From assembly GCF_018139145.2 (NCBI RefSeq), contig NC_059475.1, forward strand, positions 10,650,437 to 10,714,436: DNA of 64,000 nt, given 5' to 3'. The position numbers and the translations under genes were made by a program. Shown here piece by piece: positions 46,732-59,589 of the stretch. The notes beneath the pieces were generated by a model. The model searched no databases and was not told the DNA's origin. It was given only the letters and a program-made list of their open reading frames with translations. This DNA comes from Gymnogyps californianus. Its lineage: Eukaryota; Chordata; Aves; Accipitriformes; Cathartidae. How positions within the stretch are numbered: the stretch's first letter is position 1; each line of letters opens with the position of its first letter.

Positions 46732-49700
46732 CAGTTTCTACAACAGCCGACCGCTGTAATGTTCTCCTGTATTTTTTTTTTTCTTCCCCCTCCTCATCTT
46801 ATTCTTGATGATGACAAAAGCATTAGAGTAAGATGAATAAAGAGCTACTCCAGCTAAGAAAATAAAGCAGGCATTTGCTATGGAAGAGTCTCATGGTCAA
46901 GTCAGATAAATTAGGACAGGAATTACTTCATTCAACAAATAATGCCAAGTACAGTAATTGAGAACTCTTTATTGCCAGCTGGGATATCTTAAACAGACTG
47001 AACTAGATTTTTAAATGCTATAATAGGGAAATACCCATCTTTCTTCAGACTGTTCCCTGGCCAGACAAGCTGACCAAGTTGCACATGTCTCAGACATGGA
47101 AAAAAAAGATTTATATAAAAGCCCTAGAATTTCTAACAGAGGTGAAACAGAAAATTCCAGTGTAAACCCAAACGAGCATAAACTCATTGCTCTTATTTTT
47201 CTCTTCTTATTAAAAATAGGAATATGCAATTGCTAGCCTTGTGTTTCTCAAATACAACTAACTTCTAGAACTTCTAGAATTTGGACCCAAACTGCATAGC
47301 AAGCATTTGACAACATTTTGAACAGATTATTCTTTAACTATTAGAGAGCACTTCTAGCAACTCTAATGTTTTTATGTGACAAGTTCCTCTAAGAAATCAC
47401 TGAACTGACTTGACAGGTTTCTAAAATAAACTAATATTCAGAGGTTAGTTTGGTCATTGCAGCAAAAAAATATTTTCAAATAAGAGAAATAGGAAAACCT
47501 CTAAAAAAATAGGGAGGAAACAACACTATTTCTAATAAAAAACTTCCAAGCTAATGCACAACTTCTAGTGTACAAACATACTTCTCTTCACACATGATTT
47601 TTCACTAAAAATGGCACTGTGAGAATGAAGGGCTGTAACGTACATTGTTTAAAATTTCCTGATTTCACATAAGATCACTAGAAATTAAATGCTATGTAAA
47701 AACTGTTAATTGAAATAAAAGTTCTGTAATTGTAAATTTTTGACAGCATCTAACATAAAACTTCACTTAGATTTTAAATATTAAGGTGATGAAGACTTTT
47801 CAAAACTCAAAGCCACAATAAACTGGGCATAGATTAAAACTACAGTATAATGTTACTCTAGGACAGCAAGTTTGCCTAATGTTCTGAGGCTTCATCAGAT
47901 CATTAAGAAAAAAAAAAAAAACACAAAAACAACTAGATACCAGAGCCTTCTAAGGTCAAACTTCAGTAAATTTCTGGATTTCTGAATTTGGGCCATATCC
48001 TGAGTACAACACAAAAATATTCTTAAGTATGTTGGCAGCACAGTGTTAATACTGACTTTTTTTTCATTAACTCATTGAATTAATTTCATCTATAACAAAC
48101 CAATTTGTAAACGCAAATGCAGAGATTACATGAAATGGCTTGGCAACAAAACACATTGGGAAAAGGAACAGAGGAATAAATAAGCGTCCTGTTTCTCAGT
48201 CAAAAATTCTAGAACTGCAAACTGGAAAACCCAACATGGTCAAGACAAGGTCAGAAAACAAATTCTAATATAAACCTTCAAGACTAACTTCTGATTTTTT
48301 TGCAATGTATTCTGGACCCCAGAATTTATCCCTGAAAAATGACTAGGCCATTCAAGTCTATGGGCAAAATAAATACTATTTTAAAAGGTTATACTAAAAC
48401 TAATATGCTGGTAGCCAAACTGCAGCATAAAGCCCAAATCTCAGGGGGATTTAAAATACAATTATCAGAGGTCCTTGAGTGAAGGGTAAAAATACAAGTA
48501 GCACTCAAACCAAAGCCATTTTGCTGTCACTCTCAACACAACTACAATGCATACATGCAACATAAAGGATAAAAGTTTTATTACTTTTTAATATATAGTT
48601 TTGCTTCAAATTGGAACAGAAGTCCTACATTTCATAACACTCCAAGAAAAATCCATAAATAACAAAGAGAAATCCATTCGTAACAAGTCAAGAAAAAAAA
48701 ACCCAACCAAACCAGTTCAAGGAAACTATAAAAACAGTTTTCAAGACAGAGAAAACATTCTTAAAAAAAGTTAAAATAAAAGTATATTAGGGTTTTTTCC
48801 TCCTGTTTTCTCTAGGAAGTAACTTTTTCTTCTCACTTCACTCCATTAATATTCTGCAGTACAGCATTATTTAGCAATTTCTACCAAAGTCTTTCTGATC
48901 TTGTCCTTTTTTGTTAGACAAACTAGAAAAGGCAAAGCCACTTTAAGGAAGTTTCCAAGATAAAAAGAACTTCAGATCAAGAATAATACTCATTTCTGAG
49001 TTCTCTGATAGTCTTATTTCATTCTCCCTCCAAAACCTACATCAACCCCAAATGGGTAAGACTAACTTTACAGTTCTCTGAGTAGTCTTGTATCAAGACC
49101 ACATCAAATCTTTAAAATACATGGATTCCATTAATTTATTTTTAGCTGATACAGAAAGGAATTAAGGCAAACGGCTACAATTGAATAAGCATATATGACT
49201 TACTGTAAAATGCCTTCCTATTAAAGTGATTTGAGAGACACGATGCCAATAGACACCACTTAGGAATTGCCAAACATATCCTTCCCATCATTACAGCAAC
49301 TGCACATTGGAAGATGTACTTCCATCATAGCCACACCAAGTAAGGACCATTAAGGATTTAGCAATGTTTGCTGCTTCCTTTACACAAGGTGCCACTAAAT
49401 TGCCTTGTACCTGTGGAAAATAGAACCTACTAACATTTGCAAGGAAAATACTGTCAAAACAAACATGAAAACTACAATCATCTTCCTCAACTGCCCACAT
49501 TCATATGAATGGGTTTCTTTAAAGTTAGTAGAGAATGTCAACACCTTAGACCACAAGAAATGTTTAGAATTTCACCATTCTAAAATCCTGCCAATGATAT
49601 TTCTTGCTCTATAAGTAGCCTACTGGCACTATTCCTACAGAAGACCAACCTACTAAACTACAGCATGGCTTCAGCTCAGGGTCACAAGTTGTTCTGACAC

Positions 49701-50655
49701 CAGCAGCTGACCTAGAAGTGTGTCCGACATCAGAGACATTGAATAACAGCTTCTCAAATGGCAGGAGACTGAAAAGGTTACAAATTCTGGATGCGTTGGC
49801 TAAGAAATATCTTTTTGCAGCTGCAAAGGAGAAAAGATGACCTGAACATAGAGAAGAAAGATGAATCCTTGCAGGCAAGGAAGGGGCAGGGAACACAAAC
49901 AGTCCTGCACTGTACACATGAAGAAGGCATTATCAGCCAGTTCTTGAATTGAATTAAACTATACAACCACTACGGGAATTTTAGCAACAGCTGAAATAAA
50001 TTTGAAATAATATCAAATGCAACAGAAGCTATCGATCTTCTTTGGGACAAAGACTGAAATGTCAGACTATTTTTTTAGTTAATGAATATTCCAGACTAAC
50101 AAAGCCTGAAGATGCTGTTTTGATCTGCGTTCTTCTGCAGAATGGATTAAAAAAGAAATTACATTTTTCAACATCTGGTGAAAGATCAGGTTTCCAAGGA
50201 GATGAAGTCTGGGCCTTGGATAAGTAGCCTTACTGCATTTCTCCAACAAACTGAGGTAAAAAAAGGCAGGTGCAATATGCAGTTCATGGCAGCGAGCTAT
50301 TCAACTCGATATCTACCTCATTCAATGTAAAGTTCAATTAAATATACACCACAGGTTATCTGACAATATTGAAAGCGATTAAATACAGATACAATTTCAT
50401 AATTACAACTGGGATCTCTTCCTCCCACAAAAAAAAAGATCTTAAACAAAACTTAAATAGACTTTCTACATAATTCAATATACTAACTCTTAAAAAGAAA
50501 AGCATTCTCATTTTTTAAGTGCATCATTTTGTGTTCTGTTTCAGTGTCTTGTGTTTCACTTACGTAACACCACAGGAATATGCAAAAGTCACCAGTTTGC
50601 ATTTGATCTAACTGAACCTGGAACATATTTACTACTGCAATGCAAGACTACCACA

Positions 50656-50700
50656 TACATACATACATGTGCACATATATATACACACAAACACACACAA
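50656..50700. repeat. Mixed CATA / CA / TA microsatellite
   Basis: CATACATACATACATG followed by ATATATATACACACA and CACACACAA. A typical polymorphic microsatellite in intron 1. Shorter tetranucleotide runs occur at 15276-15288 (CATA) and about 22903-22922 (AAAT). Confidence 0.85.
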
Positions 50701-53700
50701 GAGGCAGAATATACCTCTGCTTTACTTTAGTCCATTATCAGTCCATTATCTAAAATATATCTAGAGCAACTCTTAAAAAGACTGAAATACCCAGATTGAA
50801 AGCTCTTTCACCACTTTTGAAAATGCCATAAAACACCTTATTTGCATCTCCAAGCACCTCCAAAACATAGACCCTAATTTCTATGGGCTGATCAAGCACA
50901 GCATTCAACAACTAAGTGCAAAAGTTGATACTGAGTTCCAGTCAGTATCATCTCAGCTACTACATTTATCAAAACCAATTATTTTAGTCTGAAGCTTTCT
51001 AAGTATGATGACAGCCAAAAATGAAAGTTTCAAACCATGTTTAATGTATTAAAGTAAATAGAGAAACCTTAAGTATTCTTTGCATTCTGTAAACTTACTG
51101 AGAACAAGGAAGCTACACAAGCTTAAAAATATGTATTTATTTTGGGCTTCTCTTTGCAGTCATTTGCATATTATATGCCTTTACACATCTTTTATTGAAT
51201 ATAACTAACTTCAGAGAACTTTCTAATACTTGGGGATATAGGTAGCTGCTTTTTACTATTTTTCTGCCCTCTTTCAAAAACAGAACTACGGACAAAACTG
51301 ATGATAAAGGCTAAAAATGAAAAGCATAAAAGTTACAGAACGGAAGTCACTAAGTGATGCACCAAATTCACTTTGCTTTACTTAACAACAATGTATTCCT
51401 TCAGGTTTTCCTGTACCTCCTGTCAAAGTGTACCACAGACAATTGGCTCTGTGCTGAAAACAGCTTAAAATACTGAATGTGAGCATGAAAACAGTGCTTC
51501 TGTATTAATCTAAACTAATTAACCTACATGTCTCTTGGTATTTCCAGCGTGCTTGATATCAATTCACTTTGAAAAACAGCCTTACTCATCTGCAGCACTC
51601 AGGTTGCAGCTATCACATTAGGTCTCAGCTTTGTCATCATAGTCTTGCATAGTGTTAAGGAACTGCGTGTAACTTTAAGCTCTGCCAAACAAATCCACTG
51701 AATGTTCACTTGTTCCTATTCCTGGTTTCCCAAAAGAATCTTCGAGAGCAGGTATTTGAAGAAAAAAAAAAAAATCTCCAATAAACTCCCCCTACAAACA
51801 TCACCTTCCTAATACATCCTTAGTGGTCGTCCCCAAATACAGTGGGTCTCTTGGTAGCAGGTGGTGACAGCGACGTGGTAGCAGGCCCTAACTTCAGCTC
51901 TGGCTTTGTGGAATCCCAACTACAGCTAAGTCAGTTTACTGACACCCCCGTGTCCCCCCAAAGGGCCTTGTAGGGAAGAACAAAACGACACAGCTATCCT
52001 TAGGTTCTCTGTGGTACTTCTTTCTTGTCTAGGCAATCTCCCAACGTACTTCTTTTAGAGACCTTGAGTCTACACAGCACCATACACCACAACTGTCAAG
52101 CAGACAGACAATGGAAATATGCAGTGTGGGATAAAACAGCATATTAATCTATAACCACAATATTTTTATTGGGTTATTTTACACACTCCATTTCTACAGG
52201 TAGGCATAAAAAAATATGAATGGTCAAGAGAAATACAAACGCACAAAGCTCAGCGGTAGTAAAGACTTTCCCCTTAACAGGCAACTGTGGTTTAGAATAT
52301 TCAGATGAGAGGTCTACAGTTTCTGACACTTCAAATAGCTATTTACACTTGCATATTCCTAGAGCATACAAAACACACATTCTTTCGAGGGCACAGTTTA
52401 ACCTCAGCCTTCTGCAAGACCATGTACAGATACAGTCAGCCACTATTAATAGTTAATTAAAATAAACAACCTTTCTTTTTTCCCCTACAAACTTAGCTGC
52501 AGCCTGCGTATTATCAGTCACTCCCATTTAAAAAGTCTTTTTCATAAAAGATAAACTAAACAGGCAGGACAGGTACTTTAATACTAGCCTATTAAAAAAC
52601 CCAAAAACGTAGTTTAATTTTGAATATTCAAGGACCAGCATTTTCAAAAAAATTCTACTTAAAGCCTGAATGAGTTTTGTAAAGAGATTAGATTCAAAAT
52701 TGTTTAAAAAGATGATCGCTCTCTGCAGTTGACCCTTTCTACCTCGGATACTAAGAAAATACTTTAAAATTGCTGTAAGCATATTTGCTTCAAAAGCAAG
52801 AAAACACACCCACTTGTTTCTTCACCTTTATTTTCAAGTACTAAAATCTTTCCAAAACTGTTGTAATTGAGGCACTGGAGTAACAGAAATCTCAGCACTT
52901 AAAAATGCAAACCAATTCCCCTGCCTCCCCAAGCGCAAAATCCTGATCTTGGGAAGCCACCTTAATGTTCCCAGTATTCTACATTCACTGTTGAAGAAAA
53001 ACATTCATTCTCCTGTTGACAGCAAAGATGCACATGCAGCTGTCAGAAACAGCCTGAGGAGTAACAGCATCAGGGAGGACTGCCTCAGGACCCTAGGGTT
53101 CACCATAAAACATTCAGGAGGTAACTGAGCTGCACTGTTAGGAAGCAAAGAACCCCACAGTTGTGTCACTGGCGAGATGGCTCTAGTTGTCTACAGGTAG
53201 GACTGGCCACCATGCAACAGAGTCAAAACCCACAGAAATTTCCAACTACTACCATCATCTGGGGGTTTAATACACACACTCCTCGGGCCCCACCTAAAGC
53301 AGACTTTATCACAAGGCACCTGATTTACTGAAAAAGGTCCAAGGGACCAGCTATGGGACAGAGGTTGAAGGGATCCATTCCTGTTGCGGGGGAAGGGGCA
53401 CCAACATCTCTGCTCAGTGACTTATCTCAGCCTCCGTATCCCTGAGGAGGCTAACTCAAACCCGGGAGGAGGAACAAGACTGGCATTGCCTCCACTGAGC
53501 TCCCGGACCCCCGGTTTTGCCCCTTTCCTCCCCCTCCACCGAGCCGAGAAGGCACCGACAGCAGGACCCCCGGCCCCAGCTCTGCCCTCGGGGTCCGGAC
53601 GAGCTGCCGCGTCGGCAGCGGGCCCGGGGCCGGCTGCAAACGGCCGCGACTCGTGTCCGCCCCGTCATCTCCGGGTCCTGTCACACCGCCGAGACAGTCC

Positions 53701-53930
53701 CTACCGGCGTCGCTCTGTTCGCGGCCCCCCCGCCTCGGTCCCAGCTCCACGGGACACAGCCCAGCACCGCTGCCGCGGGCGCCGGGGGGTCCCACCGTCC
53801 CCCCTCTCCCGGTCCGGCCCCCTCCCACCGGGGAAGCCGCAGCCCCCAACCCCTCTCGGGGCAGGTAGCTCCCCACGGCCTGCCGGAGGAGGCAGCTCCG
53901 GCGAGGTGGCGGCCCGGGGAGACCACTCAC

Positions 53931-54150
53931 CGGCCTCCCCCCACCCTCCGGGGGGGGGGGCCGTCTCCTCAGCCGGGAACGCGGTCCGCCCTCACCCAGC
54001 AGCCCACCGCCCGTTAGCGCCCGCCCCCCCGCCAATGGTCGCCCACTGCCCATTAGCAGCTCACCGCGAGCTCCGCGCGCCCCCTCGCCGCACCCCGGGG
54101 GGGAGGGGGTCGCCGTCCCTCGGCAACGCGCTGCACGCCCGGAGCGGCGC
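53931..54150 (-). other. BMAL1: Predicted BMAL1 noncoding exon 1 (5' end approximate)
   Basis: Downstream of the ROREs on the minus strand the best donor is GTGAGT at 53930-53925. A weaker alternative (GTGAGG) lies at 53995-53990. The transcription start is inferred to be just downstream of the proximal RORE, as in mammals, so the 5' limit given is a guess. No coding potential is claimed. Confidence 0.4.
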
Positions 54151-54173
54151 CCGGCGCAGGCAGCCCCCGTCCC

Positions 54174-54186
54174 TGACCTACTTTCC
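54174..54186 (-). promoter_or_regulatory. Proximal RORE / REV-ERB response element of the BMAL1 promoter
   Basis: On the minus strand the sequence reads GGAAAGTAGGTCAGGGACGG, with an exact AGGTCA nuclear-receptor half-site after an A-rich extension. It lies 42 bp downstream of the first RORE (start to start), about four helical turns, so both elements face the same side of the DNA. Confidence 0.92.
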
Positions 54187-54215
54187 GCCTGGCTTGCCAC
54201 CCAACGGCGCACCAC

Positions 54216-54228
54216 TAACCTACTTTCC
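54216..54228 (-). promoter_or_regulatory. Distal RORE / REV-ERB response element of the BMAL1 promoter
   Basis: On the minus strand the sequence reads GGAAAGTAGGTTAG, an A/T-rich 5' extension plus an AGGTTA-type half-site, which is the monomeric ROR/REV-ERB element. The following GTGGTGCG and the order relative to the second element match what I recall of the mouse Bmal1 promoter. RORs activate and REV-ERBs repress through this site in the stabilising clock loop. Confidence 0.9.
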
Positions 54229-54383
54229 AGCCAATAGCACCCTCCTCCGGCCCCAGACCGGACGCGCCCGCCCGCCAACGGGCGAGCGGCTCCCTGGCGG
54301 TCTTGCCCAATGGCCTGCCAGCAAGCGGGCAGAGCCCGCCCTCCTGAACGGCAGCTAATCCCCGGGCGCCCCTGGAGTGGGAG

Positions 54384-54388
54384 CCAAT
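54384..54388 (+). promoter_or_regulatory. CCAAT box cluster, most upstream of four
   Basis: CCAAT occurs on the plus strand at 54032-54036, 54231-54235, 54307-54311 and 54384-54388, and so reads ATTGG in the BMAL1 direction. Repeated inverted CCAAT boxes about 75 bp apart in a TATA-less CpG promoter are typical NF-Y sites. The one at 54231 abuts the distal RORE. Function is inferred from sequence only. Confidence 0.5.
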
Positions 54389-54660
54389 CACAAAGGCGGC
54401 TGGGAGTTTTGATTCCCTCCCCCGGCCGAAGGCGGAGCTAATGGGCGGAGAGAGGCGCGCGTGCGCGGTGGAGAGGCCCGTTAGTTGCCGCCGGGGCCCC
54501 GGATGTGGCGGGGCCGGAGGTGGGTCGCCTGTGGCTTCCCTCGGCGGTGCGGCGGGCGGAGCGCCGTCAGGAGCTCCCTCTCGCTTCCTTTCCTGCCTCA
54601 GTGCCGCCGCTGGGGCTCGCCCGTGCTTCTGCGTCATTCGTGTGACATCGGCCTGAGCCG

Positions 54661-54668
54661 TGACGTCA
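54661..54668. promoter_or_regulatory. Perfect CRE palindrome upstream of the BMAL1 promoter
   Basis: TGACGTCA, the full CREB/ATF palindrome, lies about 430 bp upstream of the distal RORE at the edge of the CpG island. In CpG-rich DNA near a promoter a full CRE is more likely to be functional than elsewhere, but occupancy is not known. Confidence 0.45.
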
Positions 54669-54965
54669 CCCCTTGAGGCGTTAAGGTCAGCACAGCAGCC
54701 GTGGCGTCGCTGCCCTAGGCGGCAAGGTGGCCACCTTTGCCTAGGCCTGGCCTCGCCTCGCCCCCCCTCCCTCAGTGGCAAAGACACGGCGCCAGTGCTC
54801 GGCCCGGCTGGGGGCTGCAGCCCTGCGAGCCTCCCTGCTCACCTCGGGGCCAGGGGCTGCTCTCAGGTGGCCAGGAGGCCTTGTTGCCTGGCCTTGCCCT
54901 GTTGGCAAGGGTTCTCTGCCCTCACTCTCCCTTGCCGTGGGGTCACCATCATCGCCTTGTGATGC

Positions 54966-54971
54966 CACGTG
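54966..54971. promoter_or_regulatory. Canonical E-box (CACGTG) upstream of the CpG island
   Basis: CACGTG lies about 740 bp upstream of the distal RORE. It is the sequence bound by CLOCK:BMAL1 and other bHLH factors, so autoregulation is conceivable. The hexamer also occurs in introns (1393-1398 and 29542-29547), so chance is a real alternative. Confidence 0.3.
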
Positions 54972-57900
54972 TCTTTTAGCCCACCACCACCTCAGCTGCA
55001 TCCATGGGCTGCAGTGTCACTCCCAATGTTGGCAGCCTGCACTGGGAAATCCCGGTCTTGTGTCCGCCTCACATGTTGTATGTACGCGTGCCGGTACACA
55101 GTATCACGTCAGTAAGTTGATGTTGTGTCGCGCACCATATTTTGTGAGTCCTTGCACAATAGCCTCATAGGATCCTTCCAAATGTGTCGGAAGCATGTGT
55201 GTGATGTCGCCATTCATTTCACTATCATAAATGCTCCATCATCTCCCAATGTGATCGTATAATGCCGATGCTGTACGCAGCAGTAATTGTCAGTATGTGA
55301 AAAAGGCCAGTGATGGAACACGGTAAAGTCATCTGCTGCACCATGTTATAGTCTAAATTTAGATAATCCACGCAACAGTGCTGGCATGTAGAGGGGATGT
55401 GTTGCAAGAACATAATCACAGCGTAGCTGCTTTCAAATGCAAACGTGCTAAGTGTGATTGTATTATTGCTACATCAGATTATCATTGCCACATTATAATC
55501 GTCTTAACATTTACTATCCTGTGATGCCAGATCACAAATGTTTGGTTTACATTTACTAGTATAACATCACTGGAGAAGCTTGGATTGCAGCATTATCGCA
55601 TCACGGTGTGGTTGTGATTATTCCAATCCACTGTCGCAGAACGTGAACTCATCCTATGACAGCGTTAAGGTTTGGTTTCCGCCTAATTGAATTGGGACTA
55701 AACACAGGCAACAAGTGGCCCCTGCTGGATGCAAACTTCCTGTTCACATCAGGATATTCCCACTCAAGCAAAAACCCTCCAGCAGAACAAGTTAAATGAC
55801 ATACGATATATTAGCAAGGTGGAAATGTATACCATGAAGAAAAAGGAGAAAATGCATCTTTTTTTTTCAGCAACTGTTTTAGTGGTGCTGCTTTGATTTG
55901 GTTTAGTGCACAGAAGTTACGGAGGTGGAGAAGTCTCCTTGACTACTTCTTTCTCACAAGTCTTTGTAGTTTTCATCATTGTTTCTACCCACCTGTAGAA
56001 ATAATCTTCCTTATGGACTCAATCACATACTGTCTGTTTTAATGAGCCCAGTGACTGTTGTAGGGAATGATGCCAAGAGTAATGATCTTTAGCTATTTCT
56101 GTAGGAAAGCAGCTCAGCAGGCCATATGTCGTATTTCCCAGTAAATGATTGTTTTGAATTGTTTTTATACTGTATTTTCTATTCATGAGATATTAAAGAA
56201 AATAACAGCATCTGGTTAATCAAATTTGATTTTCAGCATGTGAGGATATATATCAATCCTATTCTGTGACTGTCTTTAAAACAGATTTTAAGTTCAGTGC
56301 AGGGAATTTCTCTCTGTAGGTTAGTAAGGCATCTTATAGGTGGCTATTATACCATAAAATTTTAAGGGTGCAAAATTTATCACCGAAGAGCTAAGAAAGG
56401 ACAGTTTGAAGTTTAACAAGGCCTGAGTTCAGCTACTGTTGCCAGAAAAGAGTTTGCATCATCCTTCTGCCACACATTTCTAAACACAAGAAGCAAATAG
56501 AAGAGGTAAGGCTTGAGGAAAGGTAGAATATTTTCTCCTTGAAGGGTAGTACTTGAGGGAGAACTTGAAACTAAGATCACACTGCAAATTGTGGAACCTG
56601 CTTGAAAGACCGGCTTAGTTGTGTGCTCTGCTCAGGGCACTGCACAGGTGTGTCTGATACAATAGCAAAAGCATTTCCTCATCCAGTCAACTCTGACCTG
56701 ATTAATTTTCAGATTTTATGCTTTTTTTAAAGAAGATGATAGTAAATTAGGTCTTAAGCAGAAATTTAGCTGCCTCCTTAACTACGTTAATATGTTAATG
56801 GTTGCACCATGTGTAAACACCAGAATTTAGACTAATTTCTGGTTTAAAATTATGATTTAAAAACAGGAAGAGAGTGTGCTATGTGGTGATTGTACTGAAA
56901 ATTCTGTTTTATTAATAGAATATTGGAACAACTAGCCTGTGTTCCAACCAGTTGATTTTCTTTACTGTACTCACATTTGAATGCTACAGTAACCACTTTC
57001 CTGGTCTTAGGGTTTTGACTTTGTGTCAAGAAGAGTAGCGGGTATGATCTTCACTAAATGCAGCCTGCCTAAGGTATAATAAGGCTATGTGTTAGTGGTT
57101 TCACTTTAGAATCTGCAATTTTTCATTAATTTTTTTAGTCTAGATATCTAGTTACATGCACAAAAAGGAATCTAGTTTCTCAAACAATAACCCAAAAACT
57201 GATAGGGGGTTTTGTTTGGGGTTTTTTTGGGCAGGGGTTGCCTTCAAACGGTCCCTGATATGTCTCTGCAACAACAACAGATGTTCAGAAGTAACCTGCC
57301 AAATTAGTACTGTGATGTTTTAGTTGTTTTTTCTCTGAAACATGATTACTGACCCCAATTAGAGATACAGAGGGACACAAATCTCTGAGTCTTTGGAACA
57401 TGAGTTTTTGTAAAATAGTTTGGAGATAGTATTTTACATGTTTATTTTTTAATGTCTTCCAAAGTACATCCAAGATGTGCTATATATTTTAGCCCCTAAC
57501 TGTGGATCCAGCTGTTTTATGGCATTTTAATCAGCTGCTTTTTGTTTATAGGTTTTCAGACATGCAGTATTAACTTGCCTGTCTTACCCTTTTATCCAAT
57601 CTCTTCGTCCATGTATGACTCTTGACATACACGCTATGATCTTACCTGCAGCAGAAGTTATAGCTCATAGAAAATTAGGAAGACTTAATAACTTGAATAC
57701 CTGGATTTCTTGTTCTGTCTATGCTTTAAAATACTGAGCCATATTTCTCACCCTGTTACACAAAGATAGTGCCATGCTTCAACCCAGTTACGAGGGCAGA
57801 AGAAACTGGAAACTATGGCTTGGACTGTTTGCAGACTGATGCAAAAAAACTCACAGTGGTGGTCTGTTTACTATAGTCTGTCACAGCTCATGTGTGGCTG

Positions 57901-59589
57901 GCTCAAACCTCTTCAAAACGAAAGTTTTGTCTTAATGAGCTATTGCTTACTCATTCTTTTCACGGTTCTTCAAATTCTTGGGTAATTACAACACCTAAGC
58001 AAGGGGAGTATTAGGTTTTTCTGCTTTTGTTTGTATAAACACTTGCTACTTTAAAGAGTGTACCTCCTACCACAATATTTCCAAATTCAAGCATTAAAAA
58101 TCATAAATATAAAGCAATAAATGTTGACTTTTTCATGTGCCTGCTTCCTTCTGAGCTTTTTAAAATCCATTCTTCATCCTCCCAACCTTTGTCATAATTT
58201 CAAGGGCTAGAAGCTTGTGTCAGACAAAAAGAGAAGATTCTTATACAATCCATTGATTTCAGCCCTGTGGTCTCTAAGAGCACCAATTAATATTCTGAGA
58301 CTCAATAGGAGCTCACAAGAGTTGGCAATCCAATATCTGGCAGCATAACAAGAACAGGAAGAAGAATCTAATGAGGAAAATGAGGCTAAAGCCAGGGAGT
58401 TAACAAATTCTAAGTACTTCTCTGCAATATTTTTTCAATCTGTATGGAAGGCTCAGGACAAAGAATTTCTATCTTTATCTGGATTCAAACTTAATGGAGG
58501 TTGAAGCACTTTCAGAGTTTTTACTTCGTTAAAAATATATGGAATTTAATTAGTTTTTCAGAGACTGGAAGTCTGAATTTGAAGGAGAGATGGTAAATTT
58601 TGAATATGTTAATAAAATTTTAGTGGATAAAATATTTTAAATTAAAAATCTTGAAGGCTATGGCCTCTTGCAATAACAACATTTTTCCATTAGGGGCTTG
58701 TCTTCCTACATTTTTTTGCATTTTTCTAAAATTTTGTTAAAATATTTACTAAAGTTTTATTTACCATTTGTGTTGATAAAAAAATCTGTATCCATTCTTG
58801 GAGTAATTTTAATTCAATACCATATTACTTTTTTTTTTACGCGTTGTGTATAAACCTAGAGTTAGCTGGTGTAAGATTCTTGCCTCCCTCCACAAAAAAA
58901 ATAATAAAAAATTCTAGAAGCCATTTCGTCAAAAGAGAATTAGCCTAAAGACACTCTTGAAGTTGCTTGCTGTATTTCTTCAAGATTTGTTGAGGATTAG
59001 AGTTTTACTGCCTTTTCTTGGTAGGGGGTGTTACAATTTTGTATGGTCCATTGGCAACTGCATCTTTGAATAGGACTAATCTGTTTCTCTGTCTGGCATC
59101 CTTATAAGACTGGTGGCAGCTTCACTTGAACAGTGGTATGAGAAAGATAATCTTTCTCTTAGAACACTGAAAAAAAGATCTGTGAGGCATTAGTTGCTGC
59201 ATTTCAGGAGAGTAACGACACTCCACTATGGTAGGGTAAAGCTTAATTTATTATTGGAATAAAGCTTCATTTAAGCAAAATCTATCAAATCTGTAAGCTA
59301 AATTTCACAGAATAGCCAGAGCAAGGCAGTACATGTGCAGCTTTGACTTGAAATGGGGTAAGAGTCAGTGAGGAAAAAAAGCCACCAGAAGACTTTTCCT
59401 TTTGGTAATGAAATGAACAGAGAAAGCTTTTTAACCAGCCTTGATTTGCTTATTTTAAGGGGTAAATAAGAAACAGAATCAGTTGAACAGAAAGGGATAG
59501 CTGGAATTGTAAATGTCATTTAAATATTTGAAGAGTGATTTTTTTTTTAGTAATTAACAGCCACAGACTGTATTAATTAAATAAGTATA

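Larger units (their letters stand above)
25734..53930 (-). other. BMAL1: BMAL1 first-intron region (5' UTR introns, about 28 kb)
   Basis: Separates the first coding exon from the CpG-island promoter and must contain any further noncoding 5' exons. Recognised contents: CR1 fragment (31270-31680), solo LTR with minisatellite (33769-34849), microsatellite (50656-50700), and the exon-like or coding-like islands near 26.5, 26.8, 35.7 and 46.0-46.7 kb. A 116-codon minus-strand frame at 38730-39080 is also open but unrecognised. The remainder is AT-rich with no feature I can support. Long first introns that carry regulatory elements are usual for this gene. Confidence 0.75.
53450..54720 (-). promoter_or_regulatory. 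BMAL1: BMAL1 CpG-island promoter region
   Basis: An abrupt change from about 60% AT sequence to GC- and CpG-dense sequence, the only such island in the window. It lies upstream of all BMAL1 exons on the minus strand and contains the two ROREs and several CCAAT boxes. No TATA box was seen near the expected start, as is usual for a CpG-island promoter. Long open frames in both directions here are a by-product of GC content. The island extends several hundred bases beyond the ROREs, so divergent transcription is possible but not shown. Confidence 0.88.

Noticed and set aside
53384..54358. 324-codon plus-strand frame and 275-codon minus-strand frame
   Set aside because: Both lie in the CpG island, where stop codons are scarce. 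Pro/Arg/Gly/Ala-rich translations in both directions with no recognisable domain are expected by composition.
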